In this document: one piece after another, positions 21,947 through 34,327 of the stretch | Position numbering within the stretch: position 1 is the first letter of the stretch | How the letters are laid out: each line of letters begins with the position of its first letter | Origin: Thermothelomyces thermophilus ATCC 42464 | Taxonomy: Eukaryota; Ascomycota; Sordariomycetes; Sordariales; Chaetomiaceae | Assembly (NCBI RefSeq): GCF_000226095.1 | Contig: NC_016473.1 | Coordinates: 1,550,001-1,614,000 of the forward strand | DNA length: 64,000 bases | Reading direction: 5' to 3' | Program-made: the position numbers and the translations under genes | Notes under the pieces: model-generated | What the model was told of the DNA's origin: nothing | Database searches by the model: none | The model's input: the letters and a program-made list of their open reading frames with translations, nothing else

Positions 21947-23058
21947 TCTTATTCTATTTTTTTTCTCTGCCTTTTTTTTTTCTCTAACCAGCCTCCAAGG
22001 ATCGTTTGAGCCGTTGGCTGGTTGACTGGCTGGTGGTTCGCAGCGACTCAATCGTATTCATTACCGTATCATCGGCCTTCAACCGTCCGTAGAAGAACGT
22101 ATCCGCCCTCGTCGACAGTCAAAACGGACGATGGTCTGTAAGGTAGATAGGTCAAACGACGAATCCAAGCTGTACCTGGCGCGGCCCTTGGAACGGAGAG
22201 ACGGAGAGAGGAAAGCTCAACGGGTATCAGAGATTAGAAAACAGGAAGGAAGGAAGGAATGAAGCCATGTGAGAGCAAGTGAGGAAGGTTCAACAGTACG
22301 CCCTGCTCGGCACAAACGACGGGATTGGCCGCCGGGACGGGTTGTTTCACCACCTATAAACGAGAGTCGAGGGGGAAAGAGGAGGGGAGGGAGCACGACA
22401 GATAATCCGCTGTATAGCCTGTGCTATGGTATGTTATCTTGTGGCGTGACACTGAGGTACGTTCAAAGACCCTCTTCGGTGCCCAGTCAGGCCTGCTCCG
22501 GTCGTACAAAGGGCGGGGGTTGGAGTGCACAAAAAGATCACTGGAAGTCATGCTCCCCATTGATGGCCGGGTTCGTCGTGAAGGAGAGAGACCTGGGATG
22601 CGAGCCTGTCAGGCACTTGTACATACATACATGTACTTGAGTAGCAACGCCGACAACCGCGAGACGTAACCCACCCGCTCCGCTGTTGGGCTAGAATGGC
22701 CCAAGAGATTGGGAGGCGTTGGGTTCTCGCATGCACCTCGGTGCCCGAAAGGGAAGGGAACCCCCCCCTCCCCAAGAACTGTTCAGCTCGGCGCGGAGGA
22801 TGGACCCCTGCCTTCAACACGCGGCCAGTGACAGCTCATTAAGGGCCGGCATTTCTTCACATGTTGCGGCAGCTTCTTGCAGAGGGCTTCTTCTTGTCCA
22901 CATGTCTCTATTAAGCCATCTCATCTGGAGGAACTAAGCCTCAACTGTCCTTTCTCTATAACGCGACCGAACGAAGTGAAGAGAGACCCCTCGAGTCTTT
23001 CACGACTCAAGGGGGGTACAACAATGCCAGTTCTCCATGATCCTCCCTAGCCCCACTC
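21947..23058. other. Intergenic: PRS promoter and SPE1 3' flank
   Basis: No gene supported. The SPE1-proximal end has a strong hairpin at 22987-23014. A TACATACATAC stretch occurs near 22621-22635. Confidence 0.5.
22987..23014 (-). promoter_or_regulatory. Hairpin in the ornithine decarboxylase 3' flank
   Basis: On the SPE1 strand, CCCCTTGAGTC and GACTCGAGGGG form an 11-bp stem (one U-G pair) around a 6-nt loop GTGAAA. It begins 45 nt after the stop codon, so it should lie in the mRNA 3' UTR. Function is inferred only from position and stability. Confidence 0.6.
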
Positions 23059-24519
23059 TCAAGGCATCCCCAAAAGAGCCTTCGCGCCCGGCTCGCTGCA
23101 CACATAGATGACGTCATGGCTGTTGGTGAAGCCATTGAACGTGGTGGCAGAACACTTAGTATAGGCGCCCATGTCCTCAAAGTACAGCCAGTCGCCGACG
23201 TCCAGCAGCTGCGCGAACCGGATGCTCTCGGTGATGCGGTCGATGCCGTCGCAGGTCGGTCCCCAGATGCTGTATTCGATACAGCCGGGCCCGTCCGAGG
23301 CCTCGGCGGCAGGCGTGTTGTACAGGGTGCGGCCGCCGCAACGCAACACCTTGGCGACAGGGTGCTGGTGGTCGAACATGATGCTGCTGAAGTTGCCGTA
23401 CAGGCCGTCGTTGACGTACAGCATGTAGCTGGCCGACGACACGTCCTCGATGGTACGGCGAGCGATGACGTTGCAAGCCAGAGTGAACGCCGACGAAGCG
23501 TAATACCGGCCCGGCTCGGCGATGAGGTTGACTCCCGAGTGGGCCGGGAAGTACTCGTCAAGAGCGGCGCGGAGGACACCAGCCATCTGCTCGAACGAGC
23601 TGTCGCTGCAGAAGCCACCGCCGACATCCAGCGTCTTCAGGCAGAAGCCGTGAGAGGCGGCTTGCTGGAACACGACATGAGCATCCTGAACCGCCTTCAG
23701 GAAGGCGCCGGGGTCCGAAGCACCAGAACCAACGTGGAAGCTGACGCCCACCACATTGAGACCCAGTTCGCGCGCCAGGGCCAGGAGGCCATCGGTCGAA
23801 TCAAGCGAAGCACCAAACTTCAGGCTGAGGCGGCACAGCGAAGACGAGTCGTCGGTAAGGATTCGAAGGAAAAGCTCCGCGCCGGGGAAGAGCCGCGCAA
23901 TCTTGCGGAGCTCATCGGCGTTGTCAAACGTCATCTGGCGCACGCCCTGGGAGGCGACATAGCGCACGTACGAGTTGGTCTTGCACGGCTGCGCGTAGAT
24001 GATGCGCGAGGGATCGACTCCGAGGCCTAGAACCTGCTCGATCTCGGCCTTCGAGGCGCAATCGAAACCGGTGCCGAGGGCGGACAGCAGCTCCAGGAGC
24101 TTCGGATCCGGATTGCACTTGACGGCTACGGATGGTCAGCAAGGCAGGGGAAGGGGCCAAGCTTTGTGCCGCGGGGCGGGGCTCTGGCAAGTCTTACCAT
24201 AAAAGGGCTTGACGCGCGGCAGGTTCAGCTTCCAGCGCAGGTGCTGGCGGTAGACCTCGCCGAGGTCGGCCACGAAGAAGGTATCCTCCTCGCCAGGCTC
24301 GCAAAGTTCATGGTCAATGCTCTCAACACGCTCGCGAAGAGCCTCGCCAATCAGCTGCTTGGCCAAGTTGACCCGGTGCCCGTCATGATGGTCATGGTGG
24401 ACATGTTGGTTGTAGTCGAAGAAGCCATTGTTGCAGCTCTTCAAGAAGACATGATTATTCGTAAAGTCCGTATAATCAAGTGCTGTGAATCGGTCCGTGA
24501 CAAGCGTTGGCATAACCAT
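23059..24519 (-). CDS. SPE1: Ornithine decarboxylase
   Basis: PLP-dependent cytosolic enzyme converting ornithine to putrescine, the first committed step of polyamine synthesis. Two exons, 24198-24519 and 23059-24125, give 462 residues; the GT-AG intron falls just before the PLP lysine. Key elements: YAVKCN with Lys about 110, ASKAEIEQVL, FHVGSG (His in about 236-241), DVGGGF, AEPGRYY (PLP phosphate site), and WGPTCDGID with the catalytic Cys at about 399. It ends in AKALLGMP. A fold-III alanine-racemase-like barrel plus beta domain accounts for the full length. ODC is usually controlled by antizyme-driven turnover and translation; the long upstream region (next gene over 2.7 kb away) and 3' hairpin are candidate control sites. 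N-terminus chosen as MVMPTLVTDRF at 24519. Confidence 0.96.
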
Positions 24520-27253
24520 ATCCCACGATTTAGCGACGAGGCGGCGTGTGAGACTGCGTGGGAAGCTTGGCGGACGAGGACCGGTTGCAAGGCTCGCGTT
24601 GGCTGTGGCTGGCTAGGAGCGTAAGGCGAGTCCTGGCGAGGGACAGCAGCGGGTTTGGAAGCGGGGGGTGCTCGAGCGGGTGTTAGGGAGGGCGAAAGCG
24701 GAAGCAGACGGATCCCTGGTCGGTCTGACGAGACTTCGTCGACTCTTCCTCGGTTAGAGGAAGAACCGCACAACTCGTCCTATGCGGCAGCTGGTTGTGG
24801 GAGTCGAACTCGGGATTCTGGTGGAGAAAGAAGTCGAACAAGGAAAACACGGCTTCCTTAAGCGACCTCAGCAGGCGGCGGGAGTACGTTGATGATGTGG
24901 AAGGTTTTTCGAAGGCTGAAATCTTCGTCTGAAACAAGGGACACGGCCGAGGAAGCCGTTGTCGAGTTGTTGCCTTTGAGGAGATCAAAGGCAGTCGAGC
25001 GGTGCGAGGAGGCAAAAGCTGTGTTTTGGGGAACAAGCCGTCAGAAACATGCGCAATGACAGAATATGCTTGCTCGAGTCTCAAACTCATCCGAGAAGGT
25101 TGGACGACGCGATTGAAGCAATCCAAGGCCTGGGAAAGGGCAGGCGGCGGCATGTGCCGCCACAATCCCGTCGGCCCTGGCTTGCGCCTTGCTCGGCGTT
25201 GCGCGAGTTGCGATTGGGAGAAGAAAAATAACCGGTGTCGGTGGCAAACTTACGAGTTGAGCGCAAAATGTGCAGCGGCTGCGATTGCTGTTCAACGTGA
25301 ACGGGCGGACCGACAGCGACGAAACGCGGAGGAGAAGACGGAAGCGTTGCGAGTGGAAGGAGGAAGTCTTGAAGCTGGGTCGAAGCTCTTTATTAATTGA
25401 GGGGCTTGCTGTGGTGTGCACTCGGTGTGGGGATCAGGAGGGTTGCTACCTCCGTATTCAATTTTTTTTCCCTGATTTCCATGGCCAGTGCACAGAGAAA
25501 TTCCACAGAGAGAGCGTGAACGGGCTAAACGGGGATAAGGCGGGACCGACCATCAGCGCCAGCCACAGTGGCTCGAATCCAAGCTCCCTTCGTCGTTCTG
25601 CGCTAGAAATGTAGTTTTGACAGTCATTGCGCCCAGATCATACCTTATCGAGGCCCTGAATCAGGCACATCCTGCGGGCGTCCACGATACCCCTAGTTAC
25701 CTGTCACAATCATGACGCACACTTGTTTTTCCTATAATTAATGCATGTGCTTCGTATGTATGTACAGTACATACAGTACAGCCCCAATAGGGTTCAGCAA
25801 TCCAGGTTCGACGCTGACCTACCAGGGCCCGCCGCTTGCTCGCCGTGGGCCAATGATATTGCGGGCACATGTGAAGTTTTGTCGAGGCCACAAAAGCGAC
25901 CTGGATCGATTGGCTGAGGCCGCCAACACTCTTCCTCATCTCATCGAGGGCATAAACCGCGGTCGCTGGAGCATTCCTCCGTTAGTGGTCTGCCAGTTTC
26001 AAGCCGCAACTTGCGGTCAGCGGTGGTGCGAAAGCGGAATGCGGGTCCCCTCCTTCCCCGCCAGACGCCGCTAAAAGATATCGATTGTTCCTAGGGGCGA
26101 GGAAGGAGGGCGGGTCGGGTCGGGTCGCTCGGCCGCCGGTTCTGGTCAAACGTGCGACGCGACGTATATGCGTTGCGAAGTCACCGTTACTTCGATGGCG
26201 GGCGAGACGGCGCGGTGAGAGGGGGAAAATCGCGCACCATCAACAACATCCTTAGCATTAGCCTGTTTTACATGTCACGATCGGGGCGGTGTGATGGAGC
26301 GTGATGGGGAGCAGTCGACGCTGAACGGATCGCACCATCAGGGCAACGACCGACAGCTTACATGATTCGTGGACCTCCTCAGATGAGGCACTTCCTACGG
26401 ACCTGAATGCCACATGAGAGCCGTGCATTCGAGTTGGTGGGGAGGGGACCTGGGCTGTAGCTGTGTATGTACCGCGGCTGGGTTGCCGTTGCGACTTGCT
26501 GCATACCCGTCGTCTTGAAGCCTAAGCCGCTCGTACGCGCATGGGGCATACGGGTTGCGCCTGTATTCTGTAGTAATAGCCCTCCCAACTTCGCAGCGAC
26601 CGGCTTCCCGTTGCCATTGCGTTGCTGAAGGGACACTTAGCCACCTGGCTTCGGCCCGCAATTGTCCTTGCAAACCATGCCGGCTAGGCCAAGCAGAACA
26701 GGGTAAGCCGTTGTCGTCTCTGCTGCAAAGCCGATCGGGGGCCAGTCGGCTGGATAATGTACCTCCATCCTGGAGGTACATGATGTACATTGATCAACCA
26801 GGGAGGTTTTACCTGGTTCGCGACAAGGCATGCACTGGAGACCAAAACACAACATGTCCTCTGTTCTCTAGTCCGCAAATCCAAAGCTGAGGAAAGCGGC
26901 TCTGATAAAACGAGTCCAGGACTGGTGCTAGACCTGTGCCTGGGTTCTTGTTCTCGCGCCGTGCAGTGGTCTCAGAGCTATAAAGCCGAAGCAGTGAGAC
27001 GTATCGTATTCGACGCTGTATGGGAGGGAAGGGAAAGTAGGAAGGCGATGGGAAAAGTGGGAGGGCACGCAGTGTGATGCCCATTTGGGTCACTACGGAG
27101 ACATAGGGTCCTGATTTGGTGGTAGTGCTGCAGGATCCCGCCCTGCGGCCGGGCCTGACGATTAGAGAAGGGTATCATCGACATGTGTTGTACATATGAT
27201 AGAATACATGGCGACTAGCGGCTAGATAGTCGTCGATCGGGAGTCGGCTTCGT
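24520..27253. other. Long intergenic region: SPE1 promoter/leader and CYM1 3' flank
   Basis: The SPE1-proximal kilobase probably holds a long 5' leader; an open frame of 160 codons lies on the same strand at 24683-25165 but has no family resemblance. GTATGT/GTACATAC words cluster at about 25758-25782. A perfect 11-bp-arm hairpin is at 26757-26781. No gene supported. Confidence 0.5.
26757..26781. repeat. Perfect short inverted repeat
   Basis: ATGTACCTCCA and TGGAGGTACAT form 11-bp perfect arms around a 3-nt loop (TCC). It lies 480 bp beyond the CYM1 stop codon, within a GC-balanced intergenic stretch. Confidence 0.7.
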
Positions 27254-30200
27254 TTAAGCGGACCCGTTGATGTTCATCTCGTTGATCGTCCAGGACTTGT
27301 CGACAAAATCGCGCTTCTCGCCTAGGAAGACCAGCCGTTCGGACCCTTGGGCCAACGCATCGACGATGTACTTCTGCGCAACTTCCCGAACCTGGTCCTT
27401 GGTAACATCCAGAAGCTGTTCGCGGCGTGTCTGCTTCATCTCCTCGGTGATGCCGTAAACGAAATTGCTCATGCCTTCTTCATTGACCGCCCGAGGCGCA
27501 TCAACCCCCTGGAATACCGAGATTTTGGCGTCTTCGAGGTCGCGGTCAGACCACTTCTTGTCGACAGCCCACTGACCGGCGTTCCGCATGATCTTGATGG
27601 TGTTTACCGGGTTCGGGTCACGATAAGAGTAGAACCCAAAAATGCCATCAATAGCGCGAGAGTATGCGCCACCGCCGTAGGCGCCGCCCTTTTCGCGGAT
27701 CTCGTGGTGCAGGTGTTTGTGGGTCAAGAGCGAGGATAGAATCTGAAGAGGGGCATTGTCGGGCGACGTGTAGGACACGGTTGGCAATGCCAATGCACCA
27801 TAGTATACCTGGTACGGCAGGGGGTAGAATGACTTGATGTTCCGTGAAAAGTCCCGGCCCTGGCGCGTTGGGAAGTTGGCGGTATGGGACGGGAGCGAGT
27901 CCAGAAATCTTGAGAGGGCAGCGGTGTTGTCGGCAACGCTAGCGGCATCGCAAGTAATCGCAACTCTCATGGAGCCCGCAAAGGCGAACTGCTGAATCAA
28001 CTTCAGCTTCCCAATGACATCTTCCAGGAGATCTGACTCTGGTCGACTGGCGAGGTTGGTGACCAACTTCACCTGGGACAAGCCGCTGACTTGCTCCCTG
28101 ACGAAAGCGTCCCATGTCAAACCGGCTTCCGCAGCCCTCCGAGCATAAGCATGGCCGGATGACGCGATATCGTTGACGACACCATCGGCAGTCGCTTGGA
28201 GAAGCTGACGGATTTGCTGGGCGGCCTCCGGGCTATCGAAATTCGTCTCCACAACCAGCTTGCGCAGGAGATCGAACATGACTGGCACGTGGCGATCAAG
28301 GGCCATTCCGGAAAAGCTAAGCCCCTCTTTTGCTTGAGTGAAATCTGTAGGCCTTGATGCCGAGTGGTAGCCGACAGAAATTCCGCCAGTTTTCAGCTTG
28401 ATGAGGTCCTCAAGCTGTTCCATCGTCATATCCTTAGTACCTAGGCGCATTATTGAGTCGGTAAAGAGGGGGATAAGAGATCGGAGTTCATCGGGCAGGT
28501 TTTCCAGCGTGCTGATCGCCCGGAAGTAGGTCAAACCATTAGTAGGCGCCTGGCGCAATTGGAGCTCGACCTCACCCACGGTCTCGCTCTGCAGCACCAA
28601 TGGCTCCTTCCGGCGCGGGATATCCCGAACATGAACGCTGGGCAGGCAGCTTAGGTCCTCGGTGTTGGACTTGCTCTGCTCGGCCAATAAAGCCAACTCA
28701 CGCTGTTCGAGCGCAGCCCGAGCTTGCTCCTCGCTTCCTGCAGCCTCAACGGCCTTGGAAATTTTGGTCTTGAGGCGAGCCTCCTCCTCCTGGGCAAGCT
28801 CCTGCACGTACTCGGCGGATGGAGCCATGGTGAATGTCAGGGTGTTGTCGTTCATCAAGTACTTCTCCATCAAGCCTTCGAGGTATCCTCCCTTGGCGTA
28901 CTCGGCCTCAAAGGCAGCGAGCGTGTCATTCCAAGCAAGCGAGTCAAACGGATCCACGCCGGCAAACCATTTCGGCTTGAGCCGGTGCAGAAGGGACATG
29001 CCAAAGTTGGCCGTTTTGTGCTTGAGGCTCAGCTCGAGTTGATGCAGGTAACCGTCAATCTTGGATCGATCGAAGCCCTTATCCCGAACGCCGCGGAGAA
29101 TATTCTGCACGGTAGGCTTCAGCTTGGGAACATCTGCCTCTGCCACGCCCGTCAACCCAACTGAGAAGATTCCGACCTTGGCCGAGCTGTCGTAGCCCGT
29201 GTTGGGACTCCAGTCAGTGCCAAGGCCAGTCTCGATGAGTCCCTTATACAATGGCGAACCGTAGCCATCCGTCAGCAGGGCAGAGATTAATGCCAGAGAG
29301 AACGACTCGACGACGTTCGAGGTGTCTCCAAGAATCCATGACACGGATGTCTTGAACTGCTTGTTCAAGTCGACCAGAGGGTCGACAGGACCTTGCAGCC
29401 GCACTTCCCGTGGGCCGCTGCTGAGATCGATGGGACGATGGATGGTCATGTCGCCGCGAATCCTCTCGAAAGCGCCAAGCTGGGCATCAATCTCCTTCAG
29501 ATGGTCAGCCAGCGGCATATCGCCATAGGTGAAGACCTTGGCGTTGCTTGGGTGGTAGTGCTCGGCATGGAATTTCTTGAGCTGTTCGTACGTCAAGTCG
29601 GTGATTTTCTGAGGATCGCCGCCCGAGTTGTTGATGTCCGGGAAAATGTGGTCTTGGAACCGGATATAGAACAGATAGCCGGCGTCCGACATTTGACCCT
29701 TCATCTCGTTGTACACGACGCCCTTAAAGACGAGCTTCCGGTCTTCTGGTGTGACTTCAACTCCAGCCGTAATCGCCTGAGGATTCTCGGGACCGATGCG
29801 CCACCCTTCTTGGGTGAAATCGGACTCCTTCAACAACGGCCTTAGGGTCGCGTCGAGATACACGGACATGAGGTTTTTGAAGTCCTGGGCATTGGTCGTG
29901 GCGAAAGGGTAAAAAGTGTGGTCGGAGGCGGTGAACGCGTTCATGAAATTGGACAGCGTGCGTGGCAGCATCTTGAAGAACGGATCCCGAATCGGGTACC
30001 TGGAAGAGTGAGGAGGTTAGCGCGCGCCTCGAAAGAGAGCTTGCATTCAACACGGGACAAAACCCACTTCTCACTACCACACAACGTGGTGTGTTCAAGG
30101 ATGTGTGGCACCCCCGTATCATCCGGGGGGTTCGTTTTGAAGCCGATCGAAAAGACATTGTTGCTGTCGTCGCGCGCAATGTGTAGGTGTTCGGCGCCGG

Positions 30201-30354
30201 TCTTGTCATGGCGCAGGTGTAGGGCGGTCAACTCGAGCTCCGGAACATGCTTCGTACGCAAAAGAGTGAAGCCATGAAGCTTCTCGCCGATCTTGGGATA
30301 CTGGGAGAGGTCGGTCACGGCTTTTGCGGCCCGTTTGGCCGTGCCCCGAAGCAT
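27254..30354 (-). CDS. CYM1: Mitochondrial presequence protease (M16C, CYM1/PreP)
   Basis: Zinc metalloprotease of the mitochondrial matrix that degrades cleaved targeting peptides. Two exons, 30068-30354 and 27254-29999, give 1010 residues, the expected size. The N-terminus [13 protein letters not shown] is basic and hydrophobic, as a matrix signal should be. The inverted zinc motif HILEH is at residues 84-88, with the distal Glu in [34 protein letters not shown] follows the splice and is hallmark CYM1 sequence. The C-terminal half keeps GGAYGGGAY, the substrate-binding R/Y region. The intron donor is AA|GTGGGT and the acceptor CAG|GTAC. An in-frame ATG at 30471 would add 39 residues, but the chosen ATG has the better context. 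Divergent from taxilin. Confidence 0.96.
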
Positions 30355-31309
30355 CTTGTGGCACGAAGAGGACGGAGTTAATGGCAACTCGTCACCAATT
30401 TGAGGTCGAGTTGATGCCGCTATGTGTGGTCGGCATGGGAGCGCAAACTTGTCGACCACGGACGTGTTCAAGGTGCTCCAACGAACGGAGTCGAAAACTT
30501 GAATGGTGGAGAATCGGATGGAATCGAACTAATAAGCCGGCGAAAGGCTGGAATTTTGGCCGGCACGGCTTGGTCGGGAAGTGGAACCGTCTGCTTGTTA
30601 TGGAAGCACCGAAGATTGGGCGTCGACAATGGGGCATCTGGAGGTACCTTCCTATCTGACAAGCAACGCTTGCTGTTACGGGGCCTGACTCGTCCGCATA
30701 ATACGCAGTACTCCGTACCTAGGTAATGATTCAGCGGATTAACGTCCCGATACTCTTGTCCCGCCGCGAATTGGTGCTCCACACCTGAGTTTTAGCAGCG
30801 GTCCCAAGGATTCCCAGACTGGACGAGGCTAATGCAACTGCGACGACATTCTGGAGACAGGAGCAATCTCTGCAGTTGCTCGGCCTGCTCAACGACCAGC
30901 ATTTCGTGCAACCCTGCCACCACCATCCCATCAACCACCGGGACCCTTGCCCGAACGGAGACGGGGCATACGGCACAGCAGTGCGCATCCGAACACTTCC
31001 CGCTTGCGAAGCATCGATAGTGTGCATTCGGTCCCGCATGTGTGCATCAGGACGCAAGTCGGTCCCTGCCGCCGTCTGCTTGACTAAGTGACCCGCAAGT
31101 GCCCCCGACCTTCGCCCTCCGATCGTAGAGGACCGTAAGGGATCCCCGGAACGACGGGGACGACCAGGGCGACTACCCACTGCACTCTCCCGCGCGCAGG
31201 CCACATCGCCGCAACCAAGGCCGAATATCAAAACGGTATGGGGTTGCAGAGTCCCCCACAGCGTCACACCTGTGCTCACCACTCTCTTTCACTTAGCCTG
31301 TACCCGTCG
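30355..31309. promoter_or_regulatory. Divergent promoter region between CYM1 and taxilin
   Basis: 955 bp separate the two start codons. TACTCCGTA lies at 30709-30717. No coding frame supported. Confidence 0.5.
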
Positions 31310-33080
31310 ATGTCCTCGGCTGAAACCACCACGATGGCTTCGGCGACTCCGGCACCGCGACCTGCGACACCCGTGGCGAACGGAACCCCGAACCAACCGA
31401 CGCCCGACGCAGGCCAAGCGAATGGGAATCACGCTGCTGGCAATGAAAACCGTCCCGCTCCGGCACCGCCCGCTGCTGCTTCCGGGAAGAAGGGCAAACA
31501 AAAGAAGGCGCCCGAGCCGACCGAAGCGTCAAAGCTGATTGCGCAAAGAATTTCGCAGCTGGAACTCGATGCGGCCGGCGAGAAAGACCAGGAGGCTGAA
31601 ATAGGTGGGTGCAATTCTTTATTTAACATGGGCAGAGACGATTATGTTTGGTGCCAACCTGCTTGTCGTTGGCGACAAACCCCCCCCCCTAAAAAATGCC
31701 GCAGAAAGGAGGGTGTATTCTGGAACTTGCCCACTGACTGGTGGCAGAGAGGGAGGTCAGGAAGGCGAACCGGGAGCTGCATAATCAGACTTCCAAGATG
31801 AGCGACTTGCAAAAGATCGAGCACCTTACGAAACGATGCTCCGACCTTCTCTCGGATATGAAGCGTCACGAACGGGAGAGTATCAAGAACAAGAAGCGCG
31901 GAGACCAGCTGCAGAAGGACAAGGACAACAGCAGGAACGAGCTTAACAAGACGGTATCTCTCAAGGAGAAGCTGGAGAAGCTTTGTCGGGAGCTTCAAAA
32001 AGAGAACAACAAGCTCAAGGTGCGCTCCCCATTTCGGAGCCGGGCGGACTCTAAAGAGCGCAGTATTCTGACGGAATGGCCTGAACAGAACGAGAACAAG
32101 ACGCTATCCGACACGCAGATCAGGAGCCAGAACACCTGGGACGAGCGATACTCGGGCCTCCTCCGGCGCATGGACGACTACCAAGAGGAAAAAGACAACC
32201 CGCGCAAGCAGGTGGTCGACATGGAGATAGAGGAGTTGTCCGTTTCCCCCTTGATGGTCTCTTGAGTTTGCGACTCACGATCTACAGATTTGCGCAGCGC
32301 TTCAAGTCATTTATCGATCAGTACGAACTCCGAGAGCTGCACTTCCACTCGCAGATGCGCACCAAGGAGCTCGAGGTCCAGTACAACCTCGCTCGGTACG
32401 AGCGGGAGAAGAAGAACTACGAGGCGGAGCTGGCGCGGTCGAGGCAGCTCAATGCACAGGTGCAGACCTTCTCCAAAACAGAGGCTGAACTGAGGCAACA
32501 GCTCAACGTCTACGTAGATAAGTTCAAACAGGTCTGTCTCGTCCGCTGTCAATGGGCTCTAGCGCTCAGAACTGACGCGCGGGCACAGGTCGAGGATACA
32601 CTCAACAATAGCAACGATCTGTTCATGACGTTCCGGAAAGAAATGGAAGACATGTCCAAGAAGACGAAGCGGCTGGAGCGCGAGAACGAGAACCTTAAGC
32701 GGAAGCACGACCAGGTGAACGGCAACATCCTCAAGATGGCGGAGGAGCGTAACAAGAACCTGGCCGAGATTGAGGAGTTGAAGAAGAAGCTCGAGAAGCT
32801 CAACGGCATCATCAAGCAGATGCAGCAGCAGGGCCGGGGCATCCCGCAAGGGATGACGGGCACGGTGGAGAACGGGTACGCGGAAGGATCCGTGGAAGGG
32901 GACGAGAGCGAGTACGAGGACGACGAGTACGATGAAGGTGAAGACGAGGAGGTTAGCGACGAGGAAGACGAGTACGACGACGAGACGGAGGACGAGCTCC
33001 ATCACCAGCAACAACAGCCCCAGCCGTACGGCCCGGCACCGCCTGCCCCGGTTGCCGCAACTACCAACGGTCACCGTTAG
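31310..33080 (+). CDS. Taxilin-family coiled-coil protein
   Basis: Cytosolic coiled-coil protein; animal taxilins bind syntaxins and nascent-chain complexes and act in vesicle traffic. Five exons: 31310-31604, 31748-32019, 32089-32237, 32288-32531 and 32589-33080, giving 483 residues. After a low-complexity Ala/Pro-rich leader, KKGKQKKAPEPTEA precedes a coil starting near residue 85. Taxilin marks include LCRELQKENNKLK, then (after an intron) DNPRKQVVDMEIEE, and FKSFIDQYELRELHF with KELEVQYNLARYE. The C-terminus is very acidic (EYEDDEYDEGEDEE), then Gln/Pro-rich. Intron 2 (32020-32088, 69 nt) is a multiple of three and stop-free, so retention would keep the frame. The third donor (GTCCGT) is weak. 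Start MSSAETTTM has an upstream in-frame codon that I do not favour. Confidence 0.9.
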
Positions 33081-34327
33081 GATCGGGAGAAGAAGAAGAA
33101 GAAGAAGCCAGATGACGACGACGTGGTGATCCGGCTGTGGGTGCGACGCCGCACGCTGCGTGTGTTGACCGCATACGCAGCCCCCTGGGACAAGCCTCCT
33201 AAGGCCGCCGCCCGATATCTGCGAAGATCCCGACGGCCTGGATCATGAGCACTCGGTCGGCGTCGCGGGCCCCGATCAATCATCACGGGCTGTATAATCA
33301 GCGAGTATCGCTCCTATATAGCGTTGTTCAGTATTATTTTCGTTTTTGCAATTCTTGCCGCTCCCGCGTTCGCGCACGTCCTTTGCAATTCGCACAGTCG
33401 CGTCTCACTGCCCGTTGCACGTAGAGTAGCGCTTGCGGTGATCTCATTGCCGGGGGGGGGGGGGGGGGGAGGTTCTGCTAGTGTACGGAGTATATACTGT
33501 AATCAACTAACGGGGGCCTCGGACACGGCAGCGTGGTCCGCCTTCTCAATGCAGGTAGGGGATCGTCCGTATAGCGGGGCTTCCCCAGACTGAGGGCCCG
33601 GTTATGCATCAATCCATCATGAAAGTGCGGCACAAGTCGAGACGGTGTGGCCTGCTTCCCAGTTTGCCGACTTCATCCATCCAAGAATGGAGGGCAGCAG
33701 AAGTGAGAACCTGAGACAAGTCGCGAGCGGGTAACGTTGACCCACGACTGCATCAACCAATTGCGCGACGAACCTTTCGCCATCTCCTGTCTTGTTGTCT
33801 GATCCGCGCGACGTTCTTGGTGCGCGGCGCCAATTTGCTGTATTACGCCAAGTGAAGCTCACTGCACATTACATTACGGATACGTACTGTACCCGATCAA
33901 GCCGCATCCTCCCTTTCCGTTGCGTCTTTGAACCGCCGCAACGAGCGATCTCCTCTTATCTATCCCTGACTCGATGGAAACTCGATGCCTTTAAAGCGGA
34001 CACCGACGTCTTGACACAACTACGCACACACGGTCGCCCAATACTCAAATACTCAACGTCGAAACGCTTGGTTACACCGGATGCCCCTCCCCTCTCAATC
34101 TAAGACGCTGCGATCCGCGCCAGCGCCAGCTCTGCTACTCAGTCATCATTGGCTTCCGTTTTCAATTTGCACCGCGCCATAGCCAAACTAAAACCCTGGC
34201 TGGTATCCGTTCAACTGAAGACTCGGGAAGGAGAGGGCACAAGTGAGAAGAAGAAGAAAAAAAAGAAGGGGGGTGGGGGAAAAAGGAATAGAAAAGGAAA
34301 AGGTACAGAGGAGCACAAGACGATACT
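33081..34327. other. Intergenic: taxilin 3' flank and promoter of the next gene
   Basis: A (GAA)n tract follows the taxilin stop (about 33090-33110), a poly-G run lies at about 33451-33469, and TACGGAGTA at 33484-33492. The last 100 bp are purine-rich (AAGAAGAAG and GGGG). No gene supported. Confidence 0.5.

Noticed and set aside
24790-24815. tRNA B-box-like sequence (GAGTTCGACTC) on the minus strand
   Set aside because: No matching A box, acceptor stem or T-stem pairing around it.
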